Source: DASXZH01 sp963829965 (lineage in GTDB: Bacteria > Armatimonadota > Fimbriimonadia > Fimbriimonadales > Fimbriimonadaceae). From it: DNA of 64,000 bases. This document shows positions 27,513 to 36,775 of the stretch, one piece after another. Position 1 is the first letter of the stretch. Every line of letters begins with the position of its first letter. The stretch is taken from positions 88,820-152,819 of the forward strand of contig CAWHLK010000034.1 in the NCBI GenBank assembly GCA_963829965.1. The letters run 5' to 3'. The notes under the pieces are model-generated. The model was not told where the DNA came from. It did no database searches and saw only the letters and a program-made list of their open reading frames with translations. Position numbers and translations under genes: made by a program.

Positions 27513-28562
27513 CTGAACCCCGCTGAACTCGAGTTTTGGCAGCGGCTCCTGGCAGCCGAGGCAAGCCCCTTAAAGGCTTGGTCTGTTGCGGATAGCCTTG
27601 AGGGTTTGATGAAAACGGGAGACCGGGTAATAAACTCGCGCCTCCTTTCTCCTCAGGAACGGGAGCGCGCGGCCAATGCTCCTATGGCGACTCTTGACGC
27701 CGTTCCCACAAGCGGCATGGGACTCCTCGATCCCCCGAGCCTGCCGGAGCGCTACACTCAGTCTAAGAGCCTGCCGCCGGCACTTTTCTGTTGGGGCGAC
27801 CCTTCCTGCCTTGCCGGGCCTCTTGTGGCCATCGTGGGCACTCGGGCCGCTTCCACCTATGGCAAGGCGGCAGCGCAGAAGTTCGCAGAGGCTTTTGCTC
27901 GCGCCGGGGTGACCGTGGTCAGCGGCGGCGCGCTTGGAATTGACGCAGCCGCCCACAAAGGCGCGCTGGCAGCAGACGGCAAAACAGCGGCCGTGCTTCT
28001 GACTGCTATTGATCGCGTCTATCCGCGGGTGCATTACGGCCTGTTCGAGCAGATCAAGAAGAACGGATGCCTGCTAAGCCAGTTCGCTTTGGGAGTGGTT
28101 TCAAACCGGGAGTACAGGCCATTGATGAGAAACCACACCGTCGCCGGACTTTGTTCAGCCCTGGTAGTGGTGGAAGCGCCTGAGAGATCAGGAGCCCTGT
28201 CCACTGCGGCTTCCGCGAACGAACTTGGTCGTCAGGTATTCGTAGTGCCCGCAAATATCGACAATGTCAATTTTCGGGGATCGCACGCGCTGATCCGGGA
28301 TGGAGCTACGCTCGTAGATCATCCGGATCAAGTGCTGGAAGCTCTTGGCATTGCACCGGCAGCTTCATCGGAAGCGTCCAAAGCAAGCTTCTCTCCCATT
28401 CAAAAGCAAATTCTCGCTGTCCTGAGCACAGAGCCCTTGGCGACCGAGTTCATCGTTGCAAAGACCGGCGCCGAAACATCGACAGTTCTTTCCGAACTGA
28501 CCCTGCTCGAGTTGGAAGGAAAAATTTTCAAGGAGCGCGGGGGGTACGCAATCCGCCTATGA
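27513..28562 (+). CDS. dprA: DNA-processing protein DprA
   Basis: About 340-350 residues. DprA loads RecA on incoming single-stranded DNA during natural transformation. The Rossmann-like core is clear: AIVGTRAASTYGKAAAQKFA, VTVVSGGALGIDAAAHKGAL, SNREYRPLMRNHTVAGLCSA and ERSGALSTAASANELGRQVF, and a C-terminal winged helix follows (LSTEPLATEFIVAKTGAETS). Coding sense extends upstream of the ATG at 27,609: the same frame reads AELEFWQRLLAAEASPLKAW, a good DprA N-terminus. No ATG or GTG lies ahead of it. The CTG at 27,513, seven bases after the previous stop, is the earliest possible start and may hide a sequence error. The stop overlaps an ATG (ATGA at 28,559-28,562) of the next gene region. Confidence 0.85.
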   Translation: MNPAELEFWQRLLAAEASPLKAWSVADSLEGLMKTGDRVINSRLLSPQERERAANAPMATLDAVPTSGMGLLDPPSLPERYTQSKSLPPALFCWGDPSCLAGPLVAIVGTRAASTYGKAAAQKFAEAFARAGVTVVSGGALGIDAAAHKGALAADGKTAAVLLTAIDRVYPRVHYGLFEQIKKNGCLLSQFALGVVSNREYRPLMRNHTVAGLCSALVVVEAPERSGALSTAASANELGRQVFVVPANIDNVNFRGSHALIRDGATLVDHPDQVLEALGIAPAASSEASKASFSPIQKQILAVLSTEPLATEFIVAKTGAETSTVLSELTLLELEGKIFKERGGYAIRL

Positions 28563-28589
28563 CCACAAGAGTACAAGCTTTGGGACGGG

Positions 28590-29606
28590 ATGGGCTTGGC
28601 GTTTACGAAGCCAATTCGGGACGGCAGCCGGCTTGAGTTGAAGCGATCGGAAGGGGAAGCTGACTCCGTGCTCATTCCCGGGTTCGTGGATATTCACATC
28701 CATGGGGCGTTCGGCATCGATTTCATGACGGCGACATCCGATGATATGAAATCGCTTTGCAAGCACCTTGCCGGCGAAGGCTACGAGGGCTTCCTGCCGA
28801 CAACCGTGACTGCGGATGCGGCAAGCGTTCGCCAGGCATTGGCGAACCTACCGGACGATAAGATGGTTCTCGGCTTTCATTTAGAGGGGCCGTTTATCAG
28901 CGAGGCGTTCCCCGGCGCGCAGCCTCAGAAGTATATCGCCGCCCCGGCAGGCTTGGAAGATTGGAAGGAGATCCTGGCCGACCCCTGGCTTAAAGTGATC
29001 ACATTGGCGCCGGAGAAACCAGGGGCTTTGGATCTGATAAAACATCTTTCAAGCAGGGGCGTAGCGGTAAGCATGGGGCACAGCAATGCGACCTTTGAAG
29101 AAGCGGCGGCAGGTGTCGCGGCTGGAGCAAGCCATTCCACCCACACGTTCAACGCGATGCGGGCTTTCCACCACCGCGAAGCAGGGTTGGCGGGTTACTG
29201 TCTGCTCGATGACAACTTATATTCTGAGATAATCTACGACCGTATCCACGTTTCCCCGCCGTCCGCAAGACTGCTCTTTAAGTCCAAGCCGGCGGACAAG
29301 GTCGTTGCTGTGAGCGATAGCACAATGGCCACGCGGATGCCGCCGGGTGAGAGAATCAAAATGTGGGGACTGGACTGCATCACTTCTCCCGGCCAGGTTC
29401 GGCTTGCCGATTCCGGTGCCCTCGCCGGCAGCGCAATCACCCTGCTGGACGCCTTTCGCAACATCTCCGCCGATTTCGGATTGGAAGCTGCCATCCGGGC
29501 CTGCTGCATAAACCCTCGCCTATCGATCGGTTTATTGGGCGAGCCCTCCAAGTACGTGCTCTTGTCCAACGCAATGGAAATAAGAGAGCTGTTGTTCACA
29601 CGCTAG
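28590..29606 (+). CDS. nagA: N-acetylglucosamine-6-phosphate deacetylase
   Basis: About 338 residues of an amidohydrolase that removes acetate from GlcNAc-6-P in amino-sugar recycling. Motifs are SVLIPGFVDIHIHGAFGIDF (first His pair), VLGFHLEGPFISEAFPGAQP, GVAVSMGHSNATFEEAAAGV, STHTFNAMRAFHHREAGLAG and the catalytic-Asp region VVAVSDSTMATRMPPG. It is slightly shorter than usual at the N-terminus, where the strand-rich entry domain is cut down. An ATG at 28,559, overlapping the dprA stop, opens a different frame (MTTRVQALGRDGLGVYEAN) that could be the true beginning if there is one more frameshift near 28,610. Confidence 0.87.
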   Translation: MGLAFTKPIRDGSRLELKRSEGEADSVLIPGFVDIHIHGAFGIDFMTATSDDMKSLCKHLAGEGYEGFLPTTVTADAASVRQALANLPDDKMVLGFHLEGPFISEAFPGAQPQKYIAAPAGLEDWKEILADPWLKVITLAPEKPGALDLIKHLSSRGVAVSMGHSNATFEEAAAGVAAGASHSTHTFNAMRAFHHREAGLAGYCLLDDNLYSEIIYDRIHVSPPSARLLFKSKPADKVVAVSDSTMATRMPPGERIKMWGLDCITSPGQVRLADSGALAGSAITLLDAFRNISADFGLEAAIRACCINPRLSIGLLGEPSKYVLLSNAMEIRELLFTR

Positions 29607-29674
29607 CTCAGAACAACATGGTCGGATTCCTGGTAGGATAATTCGAGCCGCGTGAAGGGTATTATTACGCGTTC

Positions 29675-29751
29675 GGGCTCATAGCTCAGTTGGTTAGAGC
29701 GCGCCCCTGATAAGGGCGAGGTCGCTAGTTCGAATCTAGCTGGGCCCACCA
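29675..29751 (+). tRNA. tRNA-Ile (anticodon GAT)
   Basis: A 77-nt cloverleaf including an encoded CCA end. The 7-bp acceptor stem pairs GGGCTCA with TGGGCCC (one G-U). The D arm is TAGCTCAGTTGGTTAGAG, the anticodon stem-loop is GCCCCTGATAAGGGC with anticodon GAT, and the T arm is GCTAGTTCGAATCTAGC. The GAT anticodon reads isoleucine AUC and AUU codons. It is a lone tRNA gene 68 bp after nagA, not in an rRNA operon. Confidence 0.95.
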
Positions 29752-29903
29752 GTTTTCTGGGGGCCGCTTGACGGGACCGATTGGTTGGGCCCCAATCCAC
29801 GCTTTACGCAATGGCCGGAACCTGGCCAATTCGAGCCCGGCTAGTTTGTTAGGTCTTCATCGCACAGTTTCAGTTGACTTACAGGGCGACGAAGCAACCT
29901 TCG

Positions 29904-30435
29904 CTAGCCGCCATCAGGCGGAGGGCCCGGAGGAGGGCCACCGCCACCGGGGCCGCCATCCGGCCCGTCTGGAGGTCCTCCGGGGCCGCCGCCCGGTCCG
30001 CCAGGGCCACCGTCTGGCGGAGGGCCGTCACCGCCAGGGCCGCCGTCATCGGGAGGGCCTCCGTTCCGGCCGTTCTGCTGCCCGGAAACTCTGCCTTCGG
30101 TTTGGTTTCTTCGGGGACTTGAGGCAGGACCATCGGGCGTGTGATCGATCCCTACCACCACTTCTGGCGGCTCCGAAGCGGCGCCTCACGGGTTGGCTCT
30201 GCTTTGGGAGCGTTGCTTGCAACCGCATGGCTGGTCGGCGCTCACTTATGGGGGAAGTTCAATGCCGGGAACGAGGATGTTGGAGTGCTTGTCGGCTCCT
30301 CTCGAATCGGCACCGGAGCGGCCGATTGACGCATCGTCGGTCCAACCGTGGGCGTCTTTGCCGAACATCCGCCGATAACAATGGAAGCGCCCAGCATCGC
30401 AAGGTAACCGCAAGCGCCTGCATTTGAAGTTTCAT
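29904..30435 (-). CDS. Small lipoprotein with Pro/Gly-rich tail, several frameshifts
   Basis: On the minus strand a strong AAGGAG ribosome-binding site precedes an ATG at 30,435 (MKLQMQALAVTL). Shifting frame once gives a convincing lipoprotein signal, AMLGASIVIGGCSAKTPTVG, where the Cys is the lipidation site. It continues as REEPTSTPTSSFPALNF, then, after another shift, HAVASNAPKAEPTREAP. It finishes in the frame that ends at the TAG at 29,904, with PPEVVVGIDHTPDGPASSPR and a tail made almost only of Gly, Pro and Asp. The whole chain is about 175 residues and would be a cell-surface lipoprotein of unknown function. At least three one-base shifts are needed, so the exact sequence is uncertain. 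Confidence 0.55.
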
Positions 30436-30571
30436 AACGTTCTCCTTTTCAGAGGCGCTCCTTGGGCGCCTGATAACACTTTAGCGGCAGCGTATGAGGA
30501 AGAAATGAGGCTCTCGAAACTCCGGTGCTAGTTGTTGAGACATCGAAGCGGTTAACAAAGTAGACAAAGCA

Positions 30572-31407
30572 ATGGCAGGGTGTCAAAAGGAAGATTTTCT
30601 TCGGCAGGTTAGGGAATCCCGGGCTGCGTATCCCTACGACTATGATTTTCGAGGCTGGACCAAGCAATTCTGCGCGTCCACGCTTTCGCTCCTCTTTCCG
30701 CACTTTGGCGCTTCGCCCAAGTCCGAAACCGTGGACGAGGAAATTGTCCACGTGGGCACCATTCTTTGCGAGGCGCTCACGGCTCTGCGTGAGCAAAAAT
30801 CCGACCCCTGCGACGTCCAACGCGCCTTCTGCGAGAGCCTGCCCGAGGTCTACCGGCTTCTCAATATCGACGCGGAGGCGTTTTACGAATCGGATCCGGC
30901 AGCGGAAAGCGTGGACGAAATCATTTTCGCCTACCCCGGATTCTATGCGATCGCCCTCCACCGGCTTGCCCATGTGCTGTACCGCCAGAGCGTGCCGTTT
31001 CTCCCCAGACTCATTTCCGAATACGCCCACAGCCGAACCGGCATCGATATCCACCCAGGCGCGACCATCGGCGAGTCCTTCTTCCTCGACCACGGAACCG
31101 GCATCGTTATTGGCGAAACCGCGGTGGTGAAAGACCGGGTCCGAATCTATCAAGGGGTCACCTTGGGCGCGCACTATGTGCACAAAAGGCTATCCGGCGT
31201 GAAACGGCACCCCACCATCGAAGACGACGTCGTGATTTACGCCCACGCCACCATCCTTGGCGGCTCAACCGTGGTGGAGCGCGAAGTGTCGTCGGGGCAA
31301 ACTCCTGGGTGACCCAGAGCGTTGCGCCCGATTCCATCGTAAGCCACAAGTCAACGGTCCGGAAAGTTGAAGAATCGGACTTCGAAGTCATCGACTTCAG
31401 CATCTAA
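30572..31407 (+). CDS. cysE: Serine O-acetyltransferase, one frameshift
   Basis: About 278 residues after repair. CysE acetylates serine with acetyl-CoA as the first step of cysteine synthesis. The N-terminal helical part is followed by the left-handed beta-helix: AYPGFYAIALHRLAHVLYRQ, RTGIDIHPGATIGESFFLDH (catalytic His), GTGIVIGETAVVKDRVRIYQ and GVKRHPTIEDDVVIYAHATI. The frame fails after VVERE near 31,285-31,290. One added A gives SVVGANSWVTQSVAPDSIVS and the tail VEESDFEVIDFSI, ending at the TAA at 31,405-31,407. The N-terminal region is of the long type seen in several non-proteobacterial SATs. Confidence 0.87.
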
Positions 31408-31466
31408 TGCTATTGGACATTAGGCTAGCTCGATGATCCCTTGATCAGGAGCTCAACCAAAATTAA

Positions 31467-31535
31467 GGAGCCCCCCGAGGGCGCAGGGGGCCTGATAGAA
31501 ATTTAAAGGGCCCCCTGAGGGCGGAGGGGGCCTGG
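31467..31535. repeat. Tandem pair of G/C palindromic repeats
   Basis: Two near-copies of about 27 bp in tandem: GAGCCCCCCGAGGGCGCAGG at 31,468 and AGGGCCCCCTGAGGGCGGAG at 31,507, each continuing GGGGCCT. Each can fold on itself (GGCCCCC...GGGGGCC). They lie between cysE and the convergent alpha-mannosidase gene and could act as a bidirectional terminator or be an intergenic repeat family. Confidence 0.5.
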
Positions 31536-31652
31536 TGCTTGTATGGTGTATGTGGGTCCCGCCCATTCAGAATTCTTCAGGGGCAAGACAGTTTTTTGAC
31601 TGCGCGTAATTTCCCCGTGTTCCCGGCTTTTTGTAAAATTTTAAAAAAGATT

Positions 31653-34600
31653 TTAGAATTCCAGTTTAAGGGTGAGAATCTCAAACGGCTTGTACTCAAA
31701 AAGAATGCTGCCGTCGTGAATTTCTAGTTCCTTGACCGGTCTTTCCGCCAAGTCGCATAACCACGCGCCTTTCGGCGTGCGAATGCAATAGAGCTCGGTT
31801 CGGCCGCGAGCGTTGTGGCATTCGTAAACCCGAACAACGAGCGAGTCATCGTCTTCCGCCTTCTTGACTGCCTCGACAACGACATTCCGGTCGTCGCAGG
31901 ACACAAAGGGCGGAAGCGTTCCCGATTCCCCTTTCGATGCGTCCAGAAGGGCGTAGCGAACGGGAGCGTTGAGCGCATAAGCTTGCTGCACGACTCCCGC
32001 GTAGTTGTAGGGGCCGAAGTGGGGAAGGATCACGTAAGTGAAATGGTGAACGCCCATGTCTGCCTCGGGGTCGGGCGCCTTCGGCGCTTTCAGTAGGCTT
32101 AATCGAATCACATTGCCGTGGATGTCATGCCCGTATTTGCCATTGTTGAGAATGGCCACACCCTGGTCGCTCTCGCTTAGGTCTGCCCACTTTTGGGCGC
32201 AGACCTCAAACCGGGCGACGTCCCAACTCGTGTTGTAGTGGGTCGGGCGCTCCACGTTGCCAAACTGGATCTCGTAAGTCGCGCGGGGCGAGTTTACGTT
32301 CACTGGGAAGGCAACCTTCAGAAGCTTGTCCTCTTCGTGCCAATCGATCTCCGTCTCGAAGAAAATGCCGGGAACCGGTCCCACGCTGATACGCTGGGTG
32401 ATCGTGCTCTGGTTGAACCGCCGCACGATTTGAATCGCGGACCGAACCGGTCCGCGCTCCACCACTTCCATGCTCTCGCACCGAAGCAAGTTCTTTGCAG
32501 TTTCAAAAGCAAAAATGTCGACGTCCCAGGCGCTCCAGTAGAGCGGCTTGTCGTCCAGGATCTGGAAGACATTTCCAAACTTGCCGGGCTGAATGAACTC
32601 GATGCCGTCATCCAAGAGTTGGATGCTGGTGATGTTGCCGTTTGCATCGAACTTGACCGAGACCTCATTGTTTTCCAGTCGGCGGTTGCTTGCCTTGGCG
32701 CGATACTTGGTCGTTGGTTGGGCATCGGTGAGATTGGCCACGCAAACCGCTCCCAAAGCCGCCTGCGGAGTGGGGAAGATCAAGACGCGCCCATGCTCCA
32801 GGCTCGTGGTTTCCTGAACCGGAAGCAATTCGTCGCCCACGCTTAACGCGGTTGGCGTAAAGCTGTCGTTCCAGGGCAGCACCGCAATTCCGGGAACTGT
32901 GGAGTTGTGGAAAAGCGCCACTGGCCTATCCATGCCCGAAGTGTCGAACTTGGAGCCGATGTTCTTCAGGCTCTTCTCAATCACGGTCTCGCCGATCTGC
33001 CGGATTTTGCTGTAATCCACCGCGCTGTCCACATAAACTTCATGCACCGAAGACCCGGGGATAATGTCGTGGAACTGGTTGAGAAGAACAAGCTTCCACG
33101 CCTTTTCCAGATCCGATGAAGGATATTTTGAAGGGAAGCTGTCCGTAAAGCAGGCGAGCAATTCCGCATCGCGGAGCAAAAACTCCGTAAGTCGGTTTTG
33201 GCGCTTGTTTGCAGCCTGAGAGGTGTAGGTGCCTCGGTGAAACTCGGCGTAAAGTTCTCCCACCCACGTGGCAAGGTCCTTGCTCCGGGCTTTTGCATCC
33301 GCAAAGAAGTCCAGCGCCCGGCGCCCGCTCAATATCTCCGGAAAACCGGAAGCGAGGCGTGACCGGCGGATGAACTCAATCTGCTTTTCGGTGGGGCCGC
33401 CCCCGCCGTCGCCAAATCCATAAACATAAAGGGACTGATCGGAGCGCGCGTGGTCCTTGTGGTTCTTGACGCTCCCAAGTACCTGCTTCGGCGTTGCGTC
33501 GCCGGTGTAGGTGTCGGCAGGTGGGAAGTGAGTCCAAATTCGGCTGCCGTCAATGCCCTGCCACCAAAACGTGTTGTTGGGGAACTTGTTGATCTGGTTC
33601 CAACTGATCTTCTGGGTCAAGAAATATTGAATGCCGAACTTTGAAAGGATCTGAGGGATCGCGGCGGAATAACCGAACACGTCCGGTAGCCACATATCCT
33701 TCGTTTCGTAGTCCAGCTTCTCCTTGAAATAGCGGGAGCCATAAAGAAATTGGCGGATCAAAGACTCGGCGCCGGTTAGGTTGCAGTCCGCTTCAACCCA
33801 CATGGAGCCGACCGGTTCCCACTGGCCCAGCTGAATCGCCTCTTTGACGCGCCGGAACAGCTCCGGATACTCTTTCTCCAGCCATTCATATTGGGAAGCC
33901 TGAGAATGGGCAAAAACATACTCCGGGTAGCGCTCGATAAGCCCAAGCTGAGTGGCAGTGGTGTGCGCCATCTTCTGCTTGGTGATTGAAATCGGCCAGA
34001 GCCACGCGGTATCCAGGTGGGCGTGTCCAATCGGCGTTACCGAGTGTTTCAAACTGGAGTCTCCCGCTGTGAACGCTTCGCGTACGAGCCGCCGGCATCG
34101 AGGAATGGAATCCCGCCGGGCCGCCGAATACTGGTTGCAAACATCGTCCAAGGCGCGCATGAGAACGGCGTAAAGCGGGTCGCCCTGATCCAGCACTTCC
34201 ATCATCTCATAGGCGAATTCGCAGTCATAGAGAAGGTCGGTGAGTTCACGGTCGATTACGACCAACTCCACGTCCCCCACTGTTTCCACCAGTTCCTCGC
34301 GCGGCAGCTCTCGCCTATGGACTCTGCACTGCGGGTTTCGTGTGTAGCTCTCTAAATAAAGGCTGACTTTTTCGCCGCCCTTCGCATCTCCAAAAAGGGT
34401 GCAGATGCGGTGCGGCTCGTCGATTCCGCACCAAGGCGAATTCGCCTTCCAAATGGTCCTCTCGCCGCCGGTCTCGCCGATCAGCCCAACTTCCTGGCCC
34501 GCATAGGCAGCGGGGACTTTGCCGCTTAAACGGAACCAAAACGTAGTATAGGCCGGACCATACTGGAAGCCTTTGGTGACCTCTTTCCACGAAGTGCTCT

Positions 34601-34742
34601 TCTTTGCGTCGTTCGCATTGCGGTGAGGCTCATCGCAGAATTCGATTTTGAGAGGGGTCCGCGCTCTGATCAGCTTTTCCCGAAGTTCGTAATCGATAAA
34701 CTGCTTGATGCGGCCGGACGTGATTTTAGGATGTTTGAGCAT
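31653..34742 (-). CDS. Alpha-mannosidase, glycoside hydrolase family 38
   Basis: A 1029-residue enzyme, full length for GH38. It begins with the ancillary beta-rich N-terminal domain (YTTFWFRLSGKVPAAYAGQE). The catalytic domain has the zinc-binding motif TPIGHAHLDTAWLWPISITK, SQASQYEWLEKEYPELFRRV, VGSMWVEADCNLTGAESLIR, and the nucleophile Asp in MWLPDVFGYSAAIPQILSKF. The middle alpha domain and the C-terminal beta domains (SVKFDANGNITSIQLLDDG, DWHEEDKLLKVAFPVNV) are in frame throughout. It removes mannose from N-glycan-like or other mannosides; there is no signal peptide, so cytosolic turnover of imported oligosaccharides is likely. It is one of the few long genes here without a frame error. 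Confidence 0.93.
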   Translation of the reverse strand: MLKHPKITSGRIKQFIDYELREKLIRARTPLKIEFCDEPHRNANDAKKSTSWKEVTKGFQYGPAYTTFWFRLSGKVPAAYAGQEVGLIGETGGERTIWKANSPWCGIDEPHRICTLFGDAKGGEKVSLYLESYTRNPQCRVHRRELPREELVETVGDVELVVIDRELTDLLYDCEFAYEMMEVLDQGDPLYAVLMRALDDVCNQYSAARRDSIPRCRRLVREAFTAGDSSLKHSVTPIGHAHLDTAWLWPISITKQKMAHTTATQLGLIERYPEYVFAHSQASQYEWLEKEYPELFRRVKEAIQLGQWEPVGSMWVEADCNLTGAESLIRQFLYGSRYFKEKLDYETKDMWLPDVFGYSAAIPQILSKFGIQYFLTQKISWNQINKFPNNTFWWQGIDGSRIWTHFPPADTYTGDATPKQVLGSVKNHKDHARSDQSLYVYGFGDGGGGPTEKQIEFIRRSRLASGFPEILSGRRALDFFADAKARSKDLATWVGELYAEFHRGTYTSQAANKRQNRLTEFLLRDAELLACFTDSFPSKYPSSDLEKAWKLVLLNQFHDIIPGSSVHEVYVDSAVDYSKIRQIGETVIEKSLKNIGSKFDTSGMDRPVALFHNSTVPGIAVLPWNDSFTPTALSVGDELLPVQETTSLEHGRVLIFPTPQAALGAVCVANLTDAQPTTKYRAKASNRRLENNEVSVKFDANGNITSIQLLDDGIEFIQPGKFGNVFQILDDKPLYWSAWDVDIFAFETAKNLLRCESMEVVERGPVRSAIQIVRRFNQSTITQRISVGPVPGIFFETEIDWHEEDKLLKVAFPVNVNSPRATYEIQFGNVERPTHYNTSWDVARFEVCAQKWADLSESDQGVAILNNGKYGHDIHGNVIRLSLLKAPKAPDPEADMGVHHFTYVILPHFGPYNYAGVVQQAYALNAPVRYALLDASKGESGTLPPFVSCDDRNVVVEAVKKAEDDDSLVVRVYECHNARGRTELYCIRTPKGAWLCDLAERPVKELEIHDGSILFEYKPFEILTLKLEF

Positions 34743-34839
34743 TTCGGGGATGCCAAGTTTACTCCGGTCCTACCAGAAATTTTCACTTGGTATTCCACAT
34801 ACCGGTAAAGCATCCTTTTCCGGGGAGTACACTAAAGGT

Positions 34840-35721
34840 ATGGAAGTTACCGAACATGCAATCGCATGTACGCTGACGGCTCTCTACCTTAATGGCGGGC
34901 CGAACCGCGAAACTTCGCCCCGCCGAAGGTGGATAGCGGTAGATCGGGCCATCCGGCAAATGGCGCCCGGCCTGGCTGGCGTCCAGGAATTGCTTACCAA
35001 AAGTGGCTTTTGGTTCGAATCCGCCATTTTGGGTCGGCCGGGAATTCTGGCCGCAGCTGAAGATTTGGTAACTTCCGGCCAAGTCCTCGTCTCTTGCCAT
35101 CAGAACTACCCGTCTCGCTGGTTGTCCATCCTTGGCGAAGGGGCCCCTCCCGTTTTTTGGTGCAAAGGCCAAATGCCGGCCGGGCCGTTCCACGCTATCG
35201 TCGGTTCGCGCCACATTCCCACCTCCGTGGGGGTGTTTTCCACAGAATGCGCACGAGAGGCGGTTGAGCGTGGATATTCCGTTGTTTCCGGCGCGGCTGC
35301 GGGCTGTGATCGAGCCGCCGCAAGAGGGGCGGTAAAGGCTTCCATCGCCGCAGGCGGCGAAATGCGCCTCGTTGAAATTCTCCCGTACGGATTGGGGCTC
35401 GCGGGGGAAGCCTCTTGGTGCAGGATCTCGCTCTCTCCTCCAAACGAAGATTTCACTACCGCCGCCGCAATGGAGCGAAACGCACTCATTTACGCGGCGT
35501 CGGATCGTGCAGTTGTTGCCCACTCCAGATTCAGGGCCGGCGGAGCGTGGCACGGGGCTGCGGATTGTCTTCGGCGGCGGTTGGCGCCGGTTTTTGTCAG
35601 AGCCGATAACTCGCCCGCCGCAAAAGCTCTGGCCGCATTGGGGGCAACGCCCGTGAATCGGCCTAATGAGCCGTTTGAAGCCTGCGCGTCCGAGGCGCAG
35701 CAAAAGCTGCAAATGGGGTAG
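34840..35721 (+). CDS. Second DprA/Smf-like protein
   Basis: About 293 residues from the ATG at 34,840 (MEVTEHAIACTLTALYLNGG). It has a Rossmann-like DprA core: VLVSCHQNYPSRWLSILGEG, FHAIVGSRHIPTSVGVFSTE, ERGYSVVSGAAAGCDRAAAR and the late RFRAGGAWHGAADCL. Several conserved DprA positions differ: SGAAAGCD instead of SGLARGID, and no clear SGAL/TA-type loop. It also lacks a C-terminal winged helix. It is therefore a divergent paralogue of the dprA at 27.5 kb, perhaps a single-domain nucleotide-binding protein (LOG/SLOG superfamily) with another role. The in-frame stretch before 34,840 overlaps the divergent mannosidase gene and is not coding. Confidence 0.7.
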   Translation: MEVTEHAIACTLTALYLNGGPNRETSPRRRWIAVDRAIRQMAPGLAGVQELLTKSGFWFESAILGRPGILAAAEDLVTSGQVLVSCHQNYPSRWLSILGEGAPPVFWCKGQMPAGPFHAIVGSRHIPTSVGVFSTECAREAVERGYSVVSGAAAGCDRAAARGAVKASIAAGGEMRLVEILPYGLGLAGEASWCRISLSPPNEDFTTAAAMERNALIYAASDRAVVAHSRFRAGGAWHGAADCLRRRLAPVFVRADNSPAAKALAALGATPVNRPNEPFEACASEAQQKLQMG

Positions 35722-35743
35722 CGAATCGGTAGACTTATGGCCT

Positions 35744-36775
35744 GTGAAAGCAATCGCCAAGGTGCATCCGGCTCCAGGCGTCGAAATAATTGAAGCGGCC
35801 GAACCGCAGGTTTTGCCCGGGACTGTCAAAATCAAGCTTGAGGCAGCCTCGGTTTGTGGGACCGATCTCCATATCTACAATTGGGACCCGTGGGCCGCGT
35901 CCCGGATTGTCCCTCCCCGAATCATCGGTCACGAGTTTTGCGGCACGATAGTCGAGGTTGGCGAAGGCGTTAAAGACCGAAAGATCGGCGATTTCGTAGC
36001 CAGCGAGTCCCACATCGTCTGCGGCCATTGCCCTCAATGCCTTCACGGCCAGGGCCACGTTTGCGTCAACACAAAGATCTTGGGCGTGGACGTAGATGGC
36101 GGCTTTGCCGAGTTCGTAGTCATTCCCGAGCAAAACGCCCGGCCAACCAGCCGCGAGATCCCGCCCGACGTCGCCTGTTTCCAAGATGCGCTTGGCAATG
36201 CCGTTCACACCGTCATGGACGGTCCCGTCAAAGATTGTTCGATTCTCATCACCGGGCTCGGCCCAATCGGCCTGTTTGCGGCTGCCGCGTGCAAAGCCCT
36301 AGGCGCAACCCGGGTTGTTGGAACAGAAGTGAGCCCCTATCGCATCGAACTCGCTCACAAGGTAGGCCTGGACGCGGTGCTGAATCCTGCAACCACCGAC
36401 GTCCATAAGGAACTCTTGGCCTTGGTGCCGGGCGGTTTCGATGGAACTCTGGAAATGTCCGGCCACCCTTCCTCGCTCTCACTGGCGGTTCGAATGACGA
36501 GACCGGGCGGACGGGTGAGCCTTCTCGGAGTGTCTGCCGAGAGCGACCAATGCATCCACATGAACGAGCTGATATTCAAGGGCTTGGCAATGCATGGAAT
36601 CGTAGGACGCAGACTCTGGGAAACCTGGGACCAGATGCATGATTTGCTCATCGAGCGACAACTGAATGTTAAGCCGGTGGTAACCCACGAAATGCACTTC
36701 ACCGAGTTTCGCGATGCCATGGAATTGATGAAGGTTGGCAAAGCAGGCAAGGTTGTTTTCAGGTTTGATGCTTGA
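35744..36775 (+). CDS. tdh: L-threonine 3-dehydrogenase
   Basis: 343 residues from the GTG at 35,744, almost exactly the length of E. coli Tdh. It oxidises threonine to 2-amino-3-ketobutyrate with NAD+. As a medium-chain dehydrogenase it shows the catalytic zinc ligands (SVCGTDLHIYNWDPWA, IIGHEFCGTIVEVGEG) and the structural-zinc cysteines in IVCGHCPQCLHGQGHVC. The substrate region PDVACFQDALGNAVHTV, the Rossmann loop LITGLGPIGLFAAAACKA and the end MKVGKAGKVVFRFD are also clear. No kbl gene is adjacent. Confidence 0.93.
   Translation: MKAIAKVHPAPGVEIIEAAEPQVLPGTVKIKLEAASVCGTDLHIYNWDPWAASRIVPPRIIGHEFCGTIVEVGEGVKDRKIGDFVASESHIVCGHCPQCLHGQGHVCVNTKILGVDVDGGFAEFVVIPEQNARPTSREIPPDVACFQDALGNAVHTVMDGPVKDCSILITGLGPIGLFAAAACKALGATRVVGTEVSPYRIELAHKVGLDAVLNPATTDVHKELLALVPGGFDGTLEMSGHPSSLSLAVRMTRPGGRVSLLGVSAESDQCIHMNELIFKGLAMHGIVGRRLWETWDQMHDLLIERQLNVKPVVTHEMHFTEFRDAMELMKVGKAGKVVFRFDA

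Noticed and set aside
29675..29751. tRNA-Ile as an integration site for the AT-rich block
   Set aside because: It lies 25 kb from the junction, and no integrase or duplicated tRNA end is seen.
34705..34839. Longer N-terminus for the second DprA-like protein
   Set aside because: The extension overlaps the start of the divergent mannosidase gene and lacks coding character; the ATG at 34,840 is preferred.
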